Shown: in pieces, positions 29,919 to 38,927 of the stretch
Position numbering within the stretch: position 1 is the first letter of the stretch
How the letters are laid out: each line of letters opens with the position of its first letter
Assembly: GCA_035502855.1 (NCBI GenBank)
Contig: DATJTX010000025.1
Coordinates: forward strand, 59,242-123,241
Source of the DNA: Candidatus Baltobacteraceae bacterium
GTDB taxonomy: Bacteria; Vulcanimicrobiota; Vulcanimicrobiia; Vulcanimicrobiales; Vulcanimicrobiaceae
Length of the DNA stretch: 64,000 bases
Reading direction: 5' to 3'
The notes under the pieces: model-generated
Seen by the model: the letters and a program-made list of their open reading frames with translations, nothing else
The model's database searches: none
What the model was told of the DNA's origin: nothing
Program-made: the position numbers and the translations under genes

Positions 29919-30905
29919 ATGGCTTCTGCCCGCACCCTCACTGCTTTAGGCGCCGCCCTCGGGGAACGAATTCCCGAGTTGGCGCGATGCGCCGTCGGAT
30001 ACGTTACGATCCCGTCGCTGACGGGGGACAGCGCGGTCGAAGCGACGCTCGGCGTCTTGCTGGACCGCCTGTGCCTCTCGCTGACGCTGGCGAAGCCGGT
30101 GGGCTTGACGACCTGGGCCGAGCGCGAGTCGCCCAGGATCGGCCGGGCAGCGATCGTCGATGTTGCAAGCGCGGCTACGCATACGATTGCGGTGGCCGCT
30201 ACCGCGTACGATGCCGATCAGCGCCGCCTTCTGGCTTTTCTCGACGTGCTGGCGGGCGAGATCGAGCGGGCCGCGCTCGGCGGCGACGGTGAGGAGCTGC
30301 TGGATCGGCCCGGAGCCGAAGCGACGGTCGCGCTCCTCTCGATGCTCGCCGAGCGAGACTACGGAACGTGCTGCCACTCCAAGGCAACGGCGGAATGGGC
30401 GCGGCGGCTCGCACGGGCGATGGACTGCGATGAACCGGCAACGGAGTTCATCGCGATCTGCGGACTGCTCCACGACATCGGCAAAATCTCGACTCCCGAT
30501 CATGTGCTGCTCAAACCTTCGCCCCTCTCGCTCGAGGAGTGGGAGGTCATGCGCGATCACGCCGCGTCGGGCTCACGAATTCTCAGCCAGATTCCGGCGC
30601 TGGCGAGCTGTGCGGTCGTCGTCCGGGCCCATCACGAACGCTTCGACGGTACCGGATATCCGGACGGACTCTACGGGACGGGCATCCCGTTCGAGGCGCG
30701 TCTGGTCGCCGTGGCGGATGCGTTTCACGCGATGATCAGCGAGCGGCCTTATCGCGAGCCCGTCGCTCCGCGTCATGCGCTGCAGATTCTGCAAGATGGC
30801 CGCGCGTCGCAGTGGGATCCCGACGTCGTCGACGCGATGGTCGGGATGTTCTCGCGCCGCACGACGATCGTCTCGCACGCGCATACCAACGTTTCCTCTG
30901 CGTAG
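29919..30905 (+). CDS. HD-GYP cyclic-di-GMP phosphodiesterase
   Basis: The 328-residue protein has an HD-GYP domain in its C-terminal 190 residues: the metal-binding HDIGK, DHAASGSRIL, and the diagnostic HHERFDGTGYPDGLYG, followed by ARLVAVADAFHAMIS. The catalytic HD pair and the GYP motif are all intact, so hydrolysis of c-di-GMP to pGpG/GMP is expected. The N-terminal 130 residues have no clear family; they may form a small GAF-like sensor. There is no membrane segment, so it is cytosolic. A strong terminator follows, marking the end of the regulatory operon. Together with the EAL protein at 2481, it suggests c-di-GMP is actively broken down in this organism. Confidence 0.88.
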   Translation: MASARTLTALGAALGERIPELARCAVGYVTIPSLTGDSAVEATLGVLLDRLCLSLTLAKPVGLTTWAERESPRIGRAAIVDVASAATHTIAVAATAYDADQRRLLAFLDVLAGEIERAALGGDGEELLDRPGAEATVALLSMLAERDYGTCCHSKATAEWARRLARAMDCDEPATEFIAICGLLHDIGKISTPDHVLLKPSPLSLEEWEVMRDHAASGSRILSQIPALASCAVVVRAHHERFDGTGYPDGLYGTGIPFEARLVAVADAFHAMISERPYREPVAPRHALQILQDGRASQWDPDVVDAMVGMFSRRTTIVSHAHTNVSSA

Positions 30906-30947
30906 TGTCCCGCGGAGGGAAATTGTGCTTACCGGGTGGTGGGCGGG

Positions 30948-30976
30948 GGCGCCGCGAAAGCGGCGCCTCTTTATTT
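30948..30976 (+). terminator. Intrinsic terminator after HD-GYP gene
   Basis: GGCGCCGC-GAAA-GCGGCGCC forms an 8-bp perfect stem with a GNRA tetraloop and is followed by TCTTTATTTT. This is the most canonical terminator in the window and closes the regulator/HD-GYP transcription unit. Confidence 0.9.
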
Positions 30977-31024
30977 TGCGCGAAGCGCCACACTGGTGGC
31001 ACTCGCGGGTGCGATCCTGAGCGC

Positions 31025-31480
31025 ATGAACGAGTATCTCATCGGTGCGGGCGCGATCTTGACCGCCGGCCCCCAGGCGAGCATCGCGGGCGCCACCCTCC
31101 ATGCTCAGACGGACGCCGCGCTTGCTCCGACCGTGCGAGCCGCGCTCTTCGATTTCGAATCGCCCGGTATGCTCGAACTGACCAAAGTCGTCCTGGTGGC
31201 CGCCGGCTGGAACGCCGCCCGTGTGCGGGCCGAGCTGGTTGCTCCGCTGCTGGCGCGCCGCGAGTGTACGCTGGCCGACGTCATCGCTGCGCTTGCGCAG
31301 GCCGCTCGTACCGGCGAAGTCCACGTGTTTGCACGCTGGCTGCCCGATGAGGCGCTCGTGAGGGCCCTTCGCCCAGCCGGCGTGAAGCTCGTTTCCCATC
31401 CGCTCGAAAGCATCCGGCAAGCCGCGCTGATCAGCGGCCAAAGTTACGCGCGTTGGCCCTCGCCCCTACGCGCCGCATAG
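31025..31480 (+). CDS. Hypothetical protein upstream of two-component system
   Basis: The 151-residue protein starts MNEYLIGAGAIL. A helical middle (about 45-100, including LELTKVVLVAAGWNAARVRAEL) and a later FARWLPDEALVRALRPAGV segment suggest a compact alpha/beta fold. No family or catalytic motif is recognised, and no signal peptide or membrane helix is evident. The frame is open far upstream (30539), but that part is antisense-like shadow over the HD-GYP gene. It begins 50 bases after the terminator and ends 50 bases before the response regulator, so it could be the first gene of that unit. Confidence 0.55.
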   Translation: MNEYLIGAGAILTAGPQASIAGATLHAQTDAALAPTVRAALFDFESPGMLELTKVVLVAAGWNAARVRAELVAPLLARRECTLADVIAALAQAARTGEVHVFARWLPDEALVRALRPAGVKLVSHPLESIRQAALISGQSYARWPSPLRAA

Positions 31481-31529
31481 CCCTACCTCAGTGCCCTCTC
31501 AGGGCTGGACCGCAGGATGTCCCCTAGAA

Positions 31530-32222
31530 ATGATCAGCGTGACAACTGCCCGGGTGGCCGTCATCGACGACGACCGCATGGTCCGAGAAATGCTCGAGCT
31601 GGGACTTTCCCGCGAGGGCTACGAGGTTCAAAGCGCTGCCGACGGGGTGGCCGCGCTCGACTTGGTGCGGCGCTTCGATCCTGAAGTGATCGTGCTGGAT
31701 ATCATGATGCCGAAGATCGATGGAATCGCACTGCTCCCGAAGCTGCGAGAGATTACGCACGCCCCGATCCTCATGCTCACCGCCAAGGGCGGCACCGAAG
31801 ACAAGGTCCAGAGCTTGACCGCCGGCGCCGACGATTATCTGGTCAAGCCTTTCGTTTTCGAAGAACTCATCGCGCGTCTGCAAGCCAAGCTTCGCCGGCC
31901 GCAGCTCATCGAAGAGAACGTCCTGCGCTGGCGCGATCTCGCGCTGAATCCGCAGACCCGTGAGCTGTGGCGCGGGCGGGAGAGCATCGATCTGACGCAG
32001 CGTGAATTCGATCTGCTCTCGGTGTTCATGCGCGAACCGCGGCGCGTTTTCAGCAAGGATCATCTGCTGGAGATCGTCTGGGGTCACGATTTCGAGGGCG
32101 GCCCGAATATCGTCGAGACCTACATCTCGTATCTGCGCGCAAAAATCGACCGACCCGGTGAGCGCGGCTCGTTCATCCGAACCGTGCGTGGGGTAGGGTA
32201 CGGGCTCTCCCAGCAAAATTAA
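31530..32222 (+). CDS. OmpR-family response regulator
   Basis: The 230-residue protein has an N-terminal receiver (acidic pocket VAVIDDD, phospho-acceptor Asp in IVLDIMMP, LTAKGG, and LVKPF lysine) and a C-terminal winged helix of the OmpR/PhoB type (DLTQREFDLLSVFMREPRRVFSK... and RTVRGVGYGL). All catalytic receiver residues are present, so normal phosphorylation by the kinase 9 bases downstream is expected. ATG 31530 (MISVTTARVAVID) is used as the start; an in-frame ATG at 31491 would add 13 residues that do not match the family. The stimulus and targets are unknown. Confidence 0.93.
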   Translation: MISVTTARVAVIDDDRMVREMLELGLSREGYEVQSAADGVAALDLVRRFDPEVIVLDIMMPKIDGIALLPKLREITHAPILMLTAKGGTEDKVQSLTAGADDYLVKPFVFEELIARLQAKLRRPQLIEENVLRWRDLALNPQTRELWRGRESIDLTQREFDLLSVFMREPRRVFSKDHLLEIVWGHDFEGGPNIVETYISYLRAKIDRPGERGSFIRTVRGVGYGLSQQN

Positions 32223-32231
32223 TAGAAGCAC

Positions 32232-33671
32232 ATGAAGCTTTCGATCGCGTCGCGCCTCTCGTTGATGTACGCGGTTCTGCTGGGTATTACCGTGGCGGTC
32301 GTGATCATCGCCTCGAGCATCGCGCTGGTCCTCGAGCTCGACAGCTTCAGTCACAACATCGTCTTGGCCAAGCACGAAGAGGCGCGCGTGCTGGTCGACC
32401 AATATCAGGCCGACGGCGTTCCGCTTGCAAAGGCCGCGCCGCAGGTCGCGAACGCGCTCAGCGGTATGGGGCTGAGCGTCGCGGTCTTCGACGCGCGCGG
32501 CAAGTTCCTCGGCGGCGATAAGAACGTCCATCCGCGCGTGCTGGGCCGCTTGATCACGGCGCGCATTCATGGCGGCGCTTTTTTGTTCGGAAGGGGCCCC
32601 GGATCCTCGCCGCCGCCGCGGCAGCCGCGCGGTACGTTCTACATTCGCACCGGCGGGCCGGGGCCGAGCGCTTTGCCGCCGCCGATGCCGTTCAACGTCG
32701 CCTTCGTCGACGGCGGTTTCGTAGCGTTCGAGGCGTCGCTGCCGCTGCTGCTCGTCTCACTGATTCCGTATTGGCGGGTGGTCGTCATTGTCGCGATCGT
32801 CGCGATGGTTCTCTCGTGGCTGATCGGCCGCGTGTTCGCGAATCAGGCATTGCGGCCGATCAACGATCTGACCGCATCGCTCAACGCGCTCGCCGGCGGC
32901 GATTTCACGCAGCGGCGCTTCGTTGCGCCCGGCGGCGACGAGATCGGCACCCTGACGCAGGCCTACAACGACGCGGCGGCGAGCGTCGCAAGCGCGATGA
33001 ACGAGCGCCGCGAAACCGAGGAGCGCATGCGGCAGTTTGTGGCCGACGCGGGTCACGAGCTGCGCACGCCGCTCACGGTGATCGGCGGGTACATCGACGT
33101 GCTGCGGCGCGGTGCGCTTGCGGAACCGACGATCGCCCGGCAGATTCTGGGAACGATGTCGCTCGAGAAAGAGCACATGCGCAGCTTGATCGATCGGCTG
33201 ATGCGGCTGGCCCGCCTCGACGCCGAAACGCCGCCCCGCGCGGAGCCGATCGATCTTGCAGAACTGCTGCGCAATCAATGTGACGCGGCACGGCGGCTGG
33301 ATGAGACGCGGGAGATCGACTACAGCGTGGACGGCGCCGAGACGGTGGTCGGCGATCGCACCGAGCTCGGCGAAGCGCTTTGGAACGTGGTCGAGAACGC
33401 GCTCAAGTACGCGCCGGACGCGCCGATCCATTTGCGCGCGGTCAAGGTGAACGGGAACACGACGATCACGGTGCGCGACGAAGGGCCGGGCATGACCGAA
33501 TCCGAGCGGCTCCATGCATTCGAGCGATTTTATCGCGGCGACCAGCGGGGAGAGATTGCCGGGAGTGGATTGGGCCTGGCGATTGCCAAGCGCGCGGTCG
33601 AACGTGCCGGCGGCTCGATCGATATCGAGAGCGCGCCCGCGCGGGGTACGACCGTGAAGATTACCTTATAG
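32232..33671 (+). CDS. Sensor histidine kinase
   Basis: The 479-residue kinase has a first membrane helix (about 10-35), a periplasmic sensor of about 135 residues, a second helix (about 172-200), HAMP (about 200-255), HisKA with DAGHELRTPLTVI, and HATPase with NVVENALKYAPD, DEGPGMTESE and GSGLGLAIAKR. All phosphotransfer and ATP motifs are intact. The sensor ends in an unusual Pro/Gly-rich stretch (about residues 120-155, with PPPRQPRG and LPPPMPF) that may be a flexible or partner-binding linker. It is cognate to the response regulator immediately upstream, with the small gap between stop and ATG typical of an operon. The next gene, a giant TonB receptor, starts 49 bases later and could be a target. 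Confidence 0.93.
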   Translation: MKLSIASRLSLMYAVLLGITVAVVIIASSIALVLELDSFSHNIVLAKHEEARVLVDQYQADGVPLAKAAPQVANALSGMGLSVAVFDARGKFLGGDKNVHPRVLGRLITARIHGGAFLFGRGPGSSPPPRQPRGTFYIRTGGPGPSALPPPMPFNVAFVDGGFVAFEASLPLLLVSLIPYWRVVVIVAIVAMVLSWLIGRVFANQALRPINDLTASLNALAGGDFTQRRFVAPGGDEIGTLTQAYNDAAASVASAMNERRETEERMRQFVADAGHELRTPLTVIGGYIDVLRRGALAEPTIARQILGTMSLEKEHMRSLIDRLMRLARLDAETPPRAEPIDLAELLRNQCDAARRLDETREIDYSVDGAETVVGDRTELGEALWNVVENALKYAPDAPIHLRAVKVNGNTTITVRDEGPGMTESERLHAFERFYRGDQRGEIAGSGLGLAIAKRAVERAGGSIDIESAPARGTTVKITL

Positions 33672-33720
33672 TCCCTCAGGCTATCTCAAGCAAGCACCAA
33701 TTAGAATCATCTCCGACCTT

Positions 33721-36700
33721 ATGAAGCGCTTTCTCGCGGCCATCCTTGCCGCTGCACTCGCCCTTTTCGCCGCGCCGGCGAACGTGCAGGCCCAGCAGGA
33801 GGATACCGGCACGATTCGCATCGTCGTGCAGGACCAGGCTTCGAAGAGCGCGCTCGAGTCGGCCCGTGTCGTGCTCGACGGCCCGGTGGTGACCAGCGCG
33901 TTCACCGACAAGAGGGGCGAGGTGCTCTTCACCGAGGTTCCCGACGGCATCTATCGCGCGCGTGTTCTGCGCCGCGATTACCAAGCGATCACCTCGAAGC
34001 CTTTTGAGATCATCAACGGCAATAACGTGACGGTCAGCGTGACGATGGCGCTCTCGACACAGCTCAAAGTCATCGGGACCGTGGTCGCGACGTCGACGGC
34101 GACCGTTTCCAGCTCGTCGATCGGCCCGGACTCGGCGGTTCGGCGGCTCTCCTCGGATCTCGCCGACGCGATGGGCAAGCTTTCCGGCGTCACCATCCAG
34201 ACGAGCAGCGACGACTCCGATGCCGAGCAGACGATTTCGCTGGAAGGGCACGACGCGACGCAGACGCAGCTCACGCTCGACGGCATTCCGCTCAATGCGC
34301 CGGGTACGGCAGGCAACATGGGCATGTTTGCGAGCGACCTCTTCATGGGCGCGAGCGTACGAATGGGTCCCCAGATCGGCGGACTCGGCGGCGGCGTCAA
34401 CTTCTCGACGCTCGAGCCGACGTTGAGCTGGGAATCCTACTACTCGATGGCGACGGGGACGCTCGGACGCCATAACGAGAGCTTCGCCGAAACGGGAACC
34501 GACGGCAAGCTCGGCATCGCCGTGATGGGTGTCAACCGGCTCTATCCGAGCTGGCTCGACGGCATGCTCTACACCGACGCGAGCGGTCTGGACTACGTCC
34601 ACAACGGCGACCGGAATATCAACGGCGAGTTCGTCAAGTTGCGCTACGATCTGAGTGATTCGCAGACGCTCAGCGCGATGTTCCTCGGATCGGTCAGTAA
34701 CGCCAATGTCGTCTGCGCGCGCATTCAGTACGACGGTACCCCTTGCGGCTATGGCCCGAACAATTACTCGGCGAACAGCGTCGGCCTCTCGTCGATAACC
34801 GACGATCTGCTGCTGGGCGGCACGTCGATCCAGGCCTCGCTCTACTCGATCGGTTCTACCTCGCTCAGCAACGAACTCAACCGCTACGTGAACGGCGTGC
34901 CCGCGCCGATCGGTTCGTCGGGACTGAATTCGACGCACGGCTTTACGCTGAGCGCGCTGCTGCCGGCAGCGCAGCGCCACACCCTCTCCGTCACCGCTTA
35001 CGGCAGCTGGAGTTCACAACGAGAGTTTCCGCTCAATAACGTCGCAATACCGTACTACACCAACAACCAGCATAACCAGTACATGGCCGCGCAGCTCAGC
35101 GACTCGATACATTCGAACTCGCACCTGACGCTCAACGAATCGATCGGGGTCAGCTCGTCGACGGGTGGTTATGCCGGCACGCTGGCGAGCCTCGGCGTGA
35201 GCTGGCATCCCGATCGTCTCGACACGTATCAGGCAACCTACGCGATCAGCGGTTCGGCGGCCGCACCTTCGCGTTCGACGGTTCTCACCGATCCCGATGC
35301 CTTGCGCTTCACCTGCGACGGCGATGACAGTTTCGCATACGGCAGCGCGCCCGGCGCCGGGCCCGAGCCGAGTTCGTCGACGTCGGCGCGCATCTCGTGG
35401 CTGCACCAGTTCACCGGCGGCTCCGCGATCGTGCAGCTCTACCGTCAGGTGCAGAACGACGTCCTGCTCGGAACGCCCGTCAACGGGTCGGTGCTCCTTG
35501 CGAACGGCACGCTGACGCCGTCGTATATCGCGGCCGTGCAATCGGTCTTCCAGAGCAACGCCGGCTGCGGCGCCGCCACGCCGTTCTCGCCGGCCAATCT
35601 CTATTTCAATACGCCGATCGCCGGTACCGAAGGCCTGTATCAGGGCGGTTCGATCACCGGATTTGCAACGATCGGGAATCTCGTCGTGGAGCCTTTTTGG
35701 GACACGACGGTACGGCAGGTGATCTCGAGCTCGCCGCTGATCGTCAACCCGTACTCGTACATCGTTTCAGGGCAGCAATATCCGAACACACCGCTGCAGC
35801 GCGCGGGCCTCATTTTCGACTACAAGGCGAAGCGCTCTGCCCTCGAGTGGTATGCCGACGCCGAGTACACCGGCCGCAATAACGGGAACAACCTGCCGGC
35901 GTACATCCAGTTCGACGGCGCGGTGAACGTGCTTTTTGCCAAGGGCTCGCTCACTGCCGCGGTCTCGAACATCTTCAACACGGATGCCGGCATCTTCTCG
36001 AGCATCCAAAACATGGTTCCGTATTCCACGCAAAACGGCTTGATCGTTCCGACGATCGCGCGCCCGCTCACGCCGCGCAGCTATTCCGTGACGTATTCGC
36101 TCAAGTTCGGACCGGGTGCGCTGGGCAATACCCACATCGCGCAGATGATCCCGCAACCGCGCGGAGGCGGCCGCTATGGCGGCGGCGGTTTCCGCGGCGC
36201 GGCGCCGTTGCCCAGCACCGCACCCGCCGATCCGCTGGCCGTTTCCGACAACGGTGAACGGTGTCCGGCCGATGCGCACGCGATCGCGTTGACGATCTCG
36301 GCCGGGTTGAAAGCCTACATCGCGCAGATAGAAGCGGCGAAGACCTCCGCCGGCTATCCGGCGACGATGCCGGCGCCGCAGATACCCGACGTGACCGTTA
36401 CCTATCACGGTCTTGGCGCGGCCTATGCACTTACGATCGTGCCGCATTTCGAGAACCAGAACGGCGCCGCCGTCGAGCTCGCGTCGGCCGAACTGCAGAA
36501 CGCGAATGCGCGGGCGGCAGCCCAGACAACGACGCGCGGGCCGCGCGGCGGCGGCATGTTCCGCGTGTTCTTTGGGTGCATCACGCTGCACATCGCGCAG
36601 CCCGACGAGGTGACGGCGCGTCACCTCTACGCCCCGAGTCACGGCATCTTCGGTGCTCCGGAGATCACGTACATGCCTGCCGTCGGGCTCTACATCGTGG

Positions 36701-37131
36701 GTCGCGCGCAGCAAGCGGGTCAGGAGAGCTTCCGCGTCTACCAACTGCCCACCACGCCGCCGAAGAACCCGTGGGAGATTCGCACCGCGCCTGAGTGCAC
36801 GGCCGATCTGAAGAATACGGCAACCGAAGCCGTGGGCGAGCTGCGCGCGTACTTCACGAACGGGACCAAGCCGTCGCTCTGGACGATCACGCCGCACACC
36901 GCCAAGAACGGCACCTGGTACGCGCTCGATCCCGGCGATCCGGCGATCATTGCCTCGCTGCTCTTCTGCGGGCGAGTCGCGGCGGCAACGCCGGAACAGA
37001 TCGTTCCTAAAGGTTGGGACGGCGTGATGGCGCCGCAATTGAATTACAACGCGGCCTACGGACTCTACCTCGTGCGTCCGCAGCCGCGGCAGCCGAATCC
37101 GGGCGAGAGCCCGCGGCCGGGGCCGCCCTAG
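33721..37131 (+). CDS. Giant TonB-dependent receptor with C-terminal extension
   Basis: The 1136-residue protein has a signal peptide ending VQAQQ, then a carboxypeptidase-regulatory-like domain (about 28-115, TIRIVVQDQASKSALESARVVLDG). A plug follows (about 125-240, with LEGHDATQTQLTLDGIPLN), then a barrel reaching SYSVTYSLKFG at about residue 797. The usual receptor ends there. This one continues for about 335 residues through a Gly/Arg-rich linker (RGGGRYGGGGFRG) into two segments with paired cysteines that read as extra globular domains, then a Pro-rich tail (PRQPNPGESPRPGPP). The extension would lie outside the normal barrel. The ligand is unknown. It follows the histidine kinase by 49 bases and converges on the Tag-like gene with a 4-bp overlap. 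Confidence 0.85.
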   Translation: MKRFLAAILAAALALFAAPANVQAQQEDTGTIRIVVQDQASKSALESARVVLDGPVVTSAFTDKRGEVLFTEVPDGIYRARVLRRDYQAITSKPFEIINGNNVTVSVTMALSTQLKVIGTVVATSTATVSSSSIGPDSAVRRLSSDLADAMGKLSGVTIQTSSDDSDAEQTISLEGHDATQTQLTLDGIPLNAPGTAGNMGMFASDLFMGASVRMGPQIGGLGGGVNFSTLEPTLSWESYYSMATGTLGRHNESFAETGTDGKLGIAVMGVNRLYPSWLDGMLYTDASGLDYVHNGDRNINGEFVKLRYDLSDSQTLSAMFLGSVSNANVVCARIQYDGTPCGYGPNNYSANSVGLSSITDDLLLGGTSIQASLYSIGSTSLSNELNRYVNGVPAPIGSSGLNSTHGFTLSALLPAAQRHTLSVTAYGSWSSQREFPLNNVAIPYYTNNQHNQYMAAQLSDSIHSNSHLTLNESIGVSSSTGGYAGTLASLGVSWHPDRLDTYQATYAISGSAAAPSRSTVLTDPDALRFTCDGDDSFAYGSAPGAGPEPSSSTSARISWLHQFTGGSAIVQLYRQVQNDVLLGTPVNGSVLLANGTLTPSYIAAVQSVFQSNAGCGAATPFSPANLYFNTPIAGTEGLYQGGSITGFATIGNLVVEPFWDTTVRQVISSSPLIVNPYSYIVSGQQYPNTPLQRAGLIFDYKAKRSALEWYADAEYTGRNNGNNLPAYIQFDGAVNVLFAKGSLTAAVSNIFNTDAGIFSSIQNMVPYSTQNGLIVPTIARPLTPRSYSVTYSLKFGPGALGNTHIAQMIPQPRGGGRYGGGGFRGAAPLPSTAPADPLAVSDNGERCPADAHAIALTISAGLKAYIAQIEAAKTSAGYPATMPAPQIPDVTVTYHGLGAAYALTIVPHFENQNGAAVELASAELQNANARAAAQTTTRGPRGGGMFRVFFGCITLHIAQPDEVTARHLYAPSHGIFGAPEITYMPAVGLYIVGRAQQAGQESFRVYQLPTTPPKNPWEIRTAPECTADLKNTATEAVGELRAYFTNGTKPSLWTITPHTAKNGTWYALDPGDPAIIASLLFCGRVAAATPEQIVPKGWDGVMAPQLNYNAAYGLYLVRPQPRQPNPGESPRPGPP

Positions 37132-37643
37132 CGCTCGCGCGCTGTACCGTCTTTGCGCGCGCGTGCGACCATTTCGCGCATGCGCGGATGCTCGCCCGGA
37201 ATCGTTTTCACCCAGGTCTCGAAACGCGGCACGGGCTCGCCGCAGCGAAAGAGCACGTACCATACGTTCATGTCGCCCAGGAACGCGAAACGGCGCTTCA
37301 TGTCTCGAGCGAGCGCCGGATAGGACGAAAACGAAGCGACGTACGCGTGAAAGCTTCCGAACTCGCGTTCGATCGCGATCAACGCTTGCGCGTTGGCGAT
37401 CGTGGCGGCGACCTTACGCGGCACGCGGAGAATACCGGGATACGCCAAGACGCGCTCGACATCGAGTGCGTCGAACGCGGCGACGCGCTGCAAATCGAAC
37501 TGCGCGAATGCTGCGCGGTACGCATCCCATGCTTTCGCGATCTGTGCCCAACTCACGCCCGCCTGAAAGACCGCGCGCGTGATGATCTCCAGTACTTGGT
37601 CGGGCGAGGGATGCTCGAGGACCTCCGGAATGACCGCGCTCAC
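37128..37643 (-). CDS. 3-methyladenine-DNA-glycosylase-I-like (Tag family) protein
   Basis: The 171-residue protein matches the Tag helix-hairpin-helix family: QVLEIITRAVFQAGVSWAQI, KAWDAYRAAFAQFDLQRVA, DVERVLAYPGILRVPRKVAA and EFGSFHAYVASF. Tag removes 3-methyladenine from alkylated DNA. The zinc-snap Cys/His pairs at the ends of E. coli Tag are not obvious here and the protein is shorter, so this may be a divergent member with other substrates. Start is GTG 37643, five bases after the amidohydrolase stop; the frame is open far upstream but that stretch is Arg-rich shadow. Co-transcribed with the M20 amidohydrolase. Confidence 0.72.
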   Translation of the reverse strand: MSAVIPEVLEHPSPDQVLEIITRAVFQAGVSWAQIAKAWDAYRAAFAQFDLQRVAAFDALDVERVLAYPGILRVPRKVAATIANAQALIAIEREFGSFHAYVASFSSYPALARDMKRRFAFLGDMNVWYVLFRCGEPVPRFETWVKTIPGEHPRMREMVARARKDGTARER

Positions 37644-37648
37644 GCAGC

Positions 37649-38827
37649 TTACGGCGCGTTGCGCGGCGCGTCCAGGGCGAGCGCGGTCATCATCGCAACG
37701 CCGTTCGGCAACGCGCCCTCGTCGATGTCGAAGAGGCTGGAGTGATGCGGATGGCTGGTCTCGACGCCGCCGCTGCAGCCGAGCGTGTAAAAACACGCCG
37801 GCACGCGCTGGGCGAAAAACGAAAAATCCTCCGCGCCCATCAAAGCCGTCGCATCGACTACCGACCGCTCGCCGAGCGTGCTTACCGCCAGTGCACGGGC
37901 GTACTGAGTCTGCGTGGGATCGTTTGCCGTAACCGGATAACGCCAGATGTAGTCGTACGAATAGTTTGCGCGGGATGCATCGCAGCAAGCGCGTAAGACG
38001 CGTTCGATGCGTTCGGGCATGGCCGCTCGCACTTCGTCGGAGAACGCGCGAACCGTTCCGAGCATGGTGCACGTGCGCGGAATGACGTTGTGCGTGGTTC
38101 CGGCGTGGATCGCGCCGATCGTGACGACCGCGGGCTCGAGCGGGTCGATCTGCCGAGACACGACCTGCTGGACACTGGTCACAAAGCTTGCCGCCGTAAA
38201 GATCGGATCGACCGTATCCTGTGGTGCCGATCCGTGTCCGCCGACTCCAAGCACCTCGATCTCGATCGAGTCGCTCGATGCATACATCGGACCCTCGCGA
38301 AAGCCGAGTACGCCGCTCGAATACTTGCTCGAGAGATGGAGTCCGTACGCTCGCTCGATTCCAAAGCGCTCGATCAGTCCGTCGTCGAGCATTTTTTTGG
38401 CTCCGCCGAGGCCCTCTTCGGCCGGCTGAAAGACGAGCGCAATCGTGCCGGCGATTTCGTCGCGCCGGTCGGCGAGCAGCGCCGCGGCGCCAAGCAGAAT
38501 CGCGACGTGTCCGTCATGACCGCACGCGTGCATCGTGCCGTCGGCCTGCGAACGATACGCGTGCCCGCGCTCCTCGAGAATGGGGAGCGCGTCCATATCG
38601 GCGCGCAGCATGATCGTGCGTCCCGCTCGCGTGCCTTTGAGCACGCCAACGACACCGGTGACGCCGATCCCTTCGTGCACTTCGTACCCGAATGCGCGCA
38701 ATCGGTCGGCAATGATGCCGGCGGTGCGGTGCTCGTGAAAGCCCAGTTCCGGATGCATGTGCAGATCGCGCCGGATCAAGACGACGTCGTCGGCGAGGCG
38801 TTCGGGTACGGTAATCGTCGCTGGCAT
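37649..38827 (-). CDS. M20-family amidohydrolase (N-acyl-amino-acid / hippurate hydrolase type)
   Basis: The 392-residue metallohydrolase shows the M20D hallmarks: RRDLHMHPELGFHEHRTA, the metal site MHACGHDGHVA, the catalytic PAEEGLGGA, the dimerisation-domain GGHGSAPQDTVDP, NVIPRTCTMLGTVR, and the late MGAEDFSFFAQRVP. The family cleaves N-acyl groups from amino acids or hippurate-like amides, or amino-acid conjugates of auxin-type aromatics. The exact substrate is not readable, though the nearby 2-aminobenzoyl-CoA cluster makes an aromatic amide conceivable. Start ATG 38827 precedes a family-like N-terminus; an upstream in-frame start at 38935 lies over the divergent Mpo1-like gene. Confidence 0.88.
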   Translation of the reverse strand: MPATITVPERLADDVVLIRRDLHMHPELGFHEHRTAGIIADRLRAFGYEVHEGIGVTGVVGVLKGTRAGRTIMLRADMDALPILEERGHAYRSQADGTMHACGHDGHVAILLGAAALLADRRDEIAGTIALVFQPAEEGLGGAKKMLDDGLIERFGIERAYGLHLSSKYSSGVLGFREGPMYASSDSIEIEVLGVGGHGSAPQDTVDPIFTAASFVTSVQQVVSRQIDPLEPAVVTIGAIHAGTTHNVIPRTCTMLGTVRAFSDEVRAAMPERIERVLRACCDASRANYSYDYIWRYPVTANDPTQTQYARALAVSTLGERSVVDATALMGAEDFSFFAQRVPACFYTLGCSGGVETSHPHHSSLFDIDEGALPNGVAMMTALALDAPRNAP

Positions 38828-38927
38828 GCCGCACGCTTCTGCGGTCGTCTCGCGGAGCCCCGTTCGGCAGGGACTTCGGTTGCAGGGGTCGGAGAACCCG
38901 GCACGCGCCAATGGGGAATCTACGTCA

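Noticed and set aside
30539..31024. Upstream extension of the hypothetical gene at 31025
   Set aside because: The extension is Arg-rich shadow over the HD-GYP gene and crosses a strong terminator.
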